This document shows positions 61,418 through 64,000 of a stretch of 64,000 nucleotides of DNA, one piece after another. This DNA is from CAXBMB01 sp052078155 (GTDB lineage Bacteria > Pseudomonadota > Alphaproteobacteria > Kiloniellales > DSM-21159), in NCBI GenBank assembly GCA_052078155.1, contig JBQJBP010000005.1, positions 1-64,000 on the forward strand, given 5' to 3'. The position numbers were made by a program, and so were the translations under genes. Within the stretch, counting starts at the first letter, position 1; each line of letters starts with the position of its first letter. The notes under the pieces were generated by a model. It saw only the letters and a list, made by a program, of their open reading frames with translations, did no database searches and was not told the origin of the DNA.

Positions 61418-62731
61418 ATGCGCAACTGGCTCACCTTTCTGTCCGTAACCGCCGTGACAACCGCCGTGACGACTGGCCTGGTGACCGGCCTTACTGTCGG
61501 CTCACTTATTGCTGCCGATTCTGCCTCAGCAGCCGATAACCCGGCCCCGGATTTTTCCAAGGAACAGCGCATTGATGGCCTGCCTGCCAGCATGCAGCCC
61601 TGGCGCGACCCAAACAATCCCAATGTGCAGATTCTCGACCCCGGCTGGGACAAGTACTTTCTGCGCAAAGACATGATCGGCGATAACCCCAAACGCGAGC
61701 CGGGCCCTATTGATCTGCAGCGCTATCAGGTGCTGCCCACCAAACATGCTTTCCCCAGCTATTTTGGGCTGCCCATTGCCATGACGACTGAGGACCTGAT
61801 TGCCGGGGATGTCGACGTTGCCATGATCGGGGCCCCCTCCAGCTTCAATCCCGCAGCGGGGACGGGCTGGGCGGCCAACTACATGCGCCTGATCCACAAC
61901 TACGACTTTGCCGAAACGGGCCACGACATGTGGTTCAACAACCAGTACTTCGACATTCTGAACGTGGTGGATTACGGCAATACAAACTCCCACCCCTCTT
62001 TGATGGTGCAGAACTTTGCCGATCAGGCGATGGTCTTTAAGGAAATTCTGGAGGGCGGCGCCATGCCCATGATCATCGGCGGGGAACACGGCACACAGGT
62101 GGCCTCGCTCATGGCGCTGGTAGACCATTACGGCCCCAAGAGTTTCACCACGGTTCACTTTGATGCCCACACGGACCTGGCGCCACCGGATGGCTCACTG
62201 GGTCTTTTCAACCACGGGGGACGGGCTCTGCGCTTTGCTCACGAGAACGGGTGGACCAACGGCGATCAGATTTTCCATGTCGGACTGCGCGGCGCCTACG
62301 AGAGCATCGAACGCATGGACTGGATGTTCAACGCGCAGACCAACTACTATTTCATGCCTCAGTTCGAAGCCAACGGCTTTGATGAAACGGTGGATCAACT
62401 GGTGGCCGAGCTGAAAGGCCGCAGACTTTACATCTCTGTCGATATCGATGTGCTGGAACCTGCTGCGGTTCCCGGCACCTCCAATCCCGAAATCGGCGGC
62501 ATGACCACCCTGCAGTTCATGAAGATCCTGCGTAAGCTGACCTTGCAGAACGAAATCCTGATGATCGACTGGGTGGAATACTCCCCCCTGCTGGATGACC
62601 GTCGCCGCAACACGGCCAATACAGTCAGCCGCCTGATGCGTCATTTCCTGGCGGCATTGGCTGCACGCAAACAGGGCATTACAGATCCCAACTACGTCCA
62701 TCCGGCCATGCTGAAAGACAACAGCAAGTAG
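61418..62731 (+). CDS. Exported ureohydrolase (arginase/agmatinase family) B
   Basis: 437 residues from ATG at 61418 with AAGGGGAC upstream. A long signal peptide (residues 1 to about 38, rich in Thr/Val, ending DSASA) is followed by an extension and the arginase fold: GGEHG (221-225, Glu in place of the usual Asp), HFDAHTD (247-253) and SVDIDVLEPAAVPGT. These retain the Mn ligand positions. It is paralogous to the protein at 57479 (GPIDLQRYQ, TEDLIAGDVDVAMIGAPS). Periplasmic guanidino-compound hydrolysis is inferred; the exact substrate is unknown. A hairpin terminator follows. Confidence 0.85.
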   Translation: MRNWLTFLSVTAVTTAVTTGLVTGLTVGSLIAADSASAADNPAPDFSKEQRIDGLPASMQPWRDPNNPNVQILDPGWDKYFLRKDMIGDNPKREPGPIDLQRYQVLPTKHAFPSYFGLPIAMTTEDLIAGDVDVAMIGAPSSFNPAAGTGWAANYMRLIHNYDFAETGHDMWFNNQYFDILNVVDYGNTNSHPSLMVQNFADQAMVFKEILEGGAMPMIIGGEHGTQVASLMALVDHYGPKSFTTVHFDAHTDLAPPDGSLGLFNHGGRALRFAHENGWTNGDQIFHVGLRGAYESIERMDWMFNAQTNYYFMPQFEANGFDETVDQLVAELKGRRLYISVDIDVLEPAAVPGTSNPEIGGMTTLQFMKILRKLTLQNEILMIDWVEYSPLLDDRRRNTANTVSRLMRHFLAALAARKQGITDPNYVHPAMLKDNSK

Positions 62732-62747
62732 GCTCAACACCCCAAAG

Positions 62748-62790
62748 AACGGGCCCCACGGTGAAACACGTCGCCGGGGTCCCGTTTTTC
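62748..62790 (+). terminator. Terminator of ureohydrolase B
   Basis: AACGGGCCCC/GGGGTCCCGTT stem (one mismatch) with a long loop containing a second small hairpin, followed by TTTT, 17 bases after the stop codon. Confidence 0.7.
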
Positions 62791-62821
62791 CATGACTTCT
62801 CTTTTTACCCGAGGGTACCCT

Positions 62822-62959
62822 TAGAGTCTTATCGTCTTATCTGGAGCCACGAGGTGATTTCAAATGAGACGTAATTAGGCCTCTTTTCAACCTGTTAGAG
62901 GGTGAGTCACGACGTAAGTGGAGCGCAAGGCGCTTCTACTTCTGTCGATCACACTCTAG
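62822..62959 (+). repeat. Dispersed repeat, subfamily B (reference copy)
   Basis: TAGAGTCTTATCGTCTTATC to TGTCGATCACACTCTAG. Distinct from A by GTCTTATCGTCTTA in the left end, CACGAGGTGATTTCA, CTTTTCAACCTGTTAGAGGGTGAGTCACGA in parts, and CGCAAGGCGCTTCTACTTCTGTCGATC at the right. It keeps the same overall plan and length as A. Confidence 0.85.
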
Positions 62960-62997
62960 GATCTGATTTTGACCCGGCTGTTTGTTGGATTGCCTGA

Positions 62998-63885
62998 ATG
63001 CCAGATAAACCCCAGTTCGTTGATTTGGAGGGTGACAGGATCCCCTCCCCGCCATCTTCCTTTTTCAACCGGCTGATCAAAGACCCTCTGCTGCACTTCC
63101 TCCTGCTGGCGGGGCTGCTGTTTCTGGCCCAGATTCTCTTTGCAAAAGAAGATCGCGATACAATCGTGGTGGCAGCGAGTACCCAGTCGTTTCTTTTTGA
63201 AAAAGAAGAAGAGCTGCTGTTGCGCCCCCTGACGGATCAGGAACGCAGCGACATCGTGCGCAACTTCATCGAAGAAGAAATCCTGGTGCGCGAGGCCACG
63301 AAACGCGGGTTTTCCGACAGCTCGCGCATTCGCGCGCTCTTGCTGCAGAACATGCGGTTTTTCATTTCCGGGGATTTGCCGGAACCCACCGATGCGGACC
63401 TGAAAGCTTTCTACGAGGAAAATCTGCCGCTGTTCACCAGCCCGCCCAGCTTTGACCTGCAGCACGTGATGTTTCAGGCAGGAACACTCCCGCCAGCGGA
63501 CATGCTGGAGCAACTGAACAACAGCCCTGACCCCACGGCCCTGGGCGATCAGGACACAACCTTCGGCCATACCCTCCGGTTCATGGACCAGCAGCGCCTG
63601 GTCCGCAGTTTTGGCTCCCAGGGGGCCAAAGACGCCCTCCAGGTCCTGGCGGAAGGCGGCACCTGGCAGGGGCCGTTCACCGCCCCCGTCGGCTCCAATC
63701 ACTATCTGCGCGTGATCAAAGAACACCCGCCGCGCCGCCCCTCCCTGGAACAGGCCCGGGACTGGGTCGCGGCCCAGTGGCTGGCGGCGAAATCCCGCCA
63801 GCTGATGGAGGAGGAGATTGACCGGGTCCGGCCCGGCTACCTGATCAACGTGGAACCACTGGAGGGAGCCCGCGACGGTGGCTAG
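62998..63885 (+). CDS. Membrane-anchored parvulin-type peptidyl-prolyl isomerase
   Basis: 295 residues. A cytoplasmic tail of about 35 residues is followed by a single membrane helix (LLHFLLLAGLLFLAQILF, about 36-53). A SurA/PpiC-type chaperone region follows (LTDQERSDIVRNFIEEEILVREATKRG, DADLKAFYEENLPLFTSPPSFDLQHVMF in parts) and then a degenerate parvulin region (GDQDTTFGHTLRFMDQQRLVRSFG, GPFTAPVGSNHYLRV). Catalytic parvulin residues are poorly conserved, so it may act mainly as a chaperone. It overlaps the next gene by eight bases, which indicates an operon and a dedicated client. Confidence 0.82.
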   Translation: MPDKPQFVDLEGDRIPSPPSSFFNRLIKDPLLHFLLLAGLLFLAQILFAKEDRDTIVVAASTQSFLFEKEEELLLRPLTDQERSDIVRNFIEEEILVREATKRGFSDSSRIRALLLQNMRFFISGDLPEPTDADLKAFYEENLPLFTSPPSFDLQHVMFQAGTLPPADMLEQLNNSPDPTALGDQDTTFGHTLRFMDQQRLVRSFGSQGAKDALQVLAEGGTWQGPFTAPVGSNHYLRVIKEHPPRRPSLEQARDWVAAQWLAAKSRQLMEEEIDRVRPGYLINVEPLEGARDGG

Positions 63886-64000
63886 AGCGGCTTTCTCCCT
63901 GCTGACCCTGCTGAGCCTGATCTTTGGGCTCTGGCTCGCCGTTCCCCCGGCCAGTCTGGCCCATACCCTGGGCGTGGACCGGGCCGAACTGCTGGAAACA
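63878..64000 (+). CDS. Exported protein, N-terminal part (possibly HupE/UreJ-like)
   Basis: GTG at 63878 overlaps the end of the isomerase gene and opens a frame to the right edge (41 codons). It starts with a signal peptide (LLTLLSLIFGLWLAVPPASLA) and continues AHTLGVDRAELLET. HupE/UreJ-family genes often follow this type of isomerase gene, so that identity is suggested by context only; too little is visible to decide. Confidence 0.5.
   Translation, partial: MARAAFSLLTLLSLIFGLWLAVPPASLAHTLGVDRAELLET

Noticed and set aside
8652..62959. The dispersed repeats as a CRISPR array
   Set aside because: Units are about 135 bp, scattered kilobases apart in both orientations and diverged, without unique spacers or cas genes.

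Overview
The window looks like chromosome of a free-living, probably marine, Gram-negative alphaproteobacterium (Rhodospirillales/Kiloniellales type is my guess; genus not identifiable from sequence alone). The grounds are the neighbourhood aroQ-accB-accC-aat with DUF2155, MlaD and the NDUFA12-type complex I accessory subunit, a class II (B12-dependent) ribonucleotide reductase, a methylamine/betaine-type MttB methyltransferase, PAS_5 proteins, and moderately high GC with GTG starts. There are no rRNA genes, no prophage, no CRISPR array and no recognisable transposase. One tRNA gene, Leu(UAA), is present.

Layout. 1-4441 (minus): the N-terminal 1480 codons of a giant Ca-binding adhesin-like protein made of two sets of seven FG-GAP repeats separated by Ig-like modules; it runs off the left edge. 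5290-9484: DsbA-like oxidoreductase, aroQ, accB, accC, aat. 9611-14498: EthD protein, DUF2155 protein, small helical protein, mscS, a putative glycosyltransferase, mlaD and NDUFA12, a normally compact group here split by repeats and extra genes. 15054-23388: DUF6352 protein, then SDR, TetR and crotonase (minus), Sel1 protein, EamA transporter, nitroreductase and an amidohydrolase. 23729-25577: an AT-rich two-gene island coding a DUF262 protein and an HEPN protein, probably a defence or toxin system. 26135-36892: nrdJ, HxlR/VOC pair, chemoreceptor, alcohol dehydrogenase, PAS protein, RidA, acetyltransferase. 37184-38989: a second FG-GAP protein with RTX repeats. 39208-42896: kynB-kynU-kynA-gntR for tryptophan to anthranilate, divergent from a glutamine-synthetase-like ligase (43208) followed by two more PAS_5 proteins. 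46276-56833: acyl-CoA synthetase, EamA transporter, MttB divergent from a MetR-like LysR regulator, membrane hydrolase, rhodanese, Fe-alcohol dehydrogenase, methyltransferase. 57141: tRNA-Leu. 57479-62731: two exported ureohydrolases flanking two AraC regulators. 62998-64000: membrane-anchored parvulin and the start of an exported protein.

The most striking structure is a dispersed intergenic repeat of about 135 bp, present in about twenty full, partial or composite copies in both orientations. It has imperfect terminal inverted repeats and internal hairpins, and it falls into two subfamilies (A and B). Its termini carry TAG or TGA triplets and in seven places directly provide the stop codon of the neighbouring gene. 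It is absent from coding regions apart from these ends.

The strongest candidates for unusual biology are this repeat family, the HEPN/DUF262 island, the mirror-symmetric secreted ureohydrolase/AraC module, and the double seven-bladed propeller adhesin.
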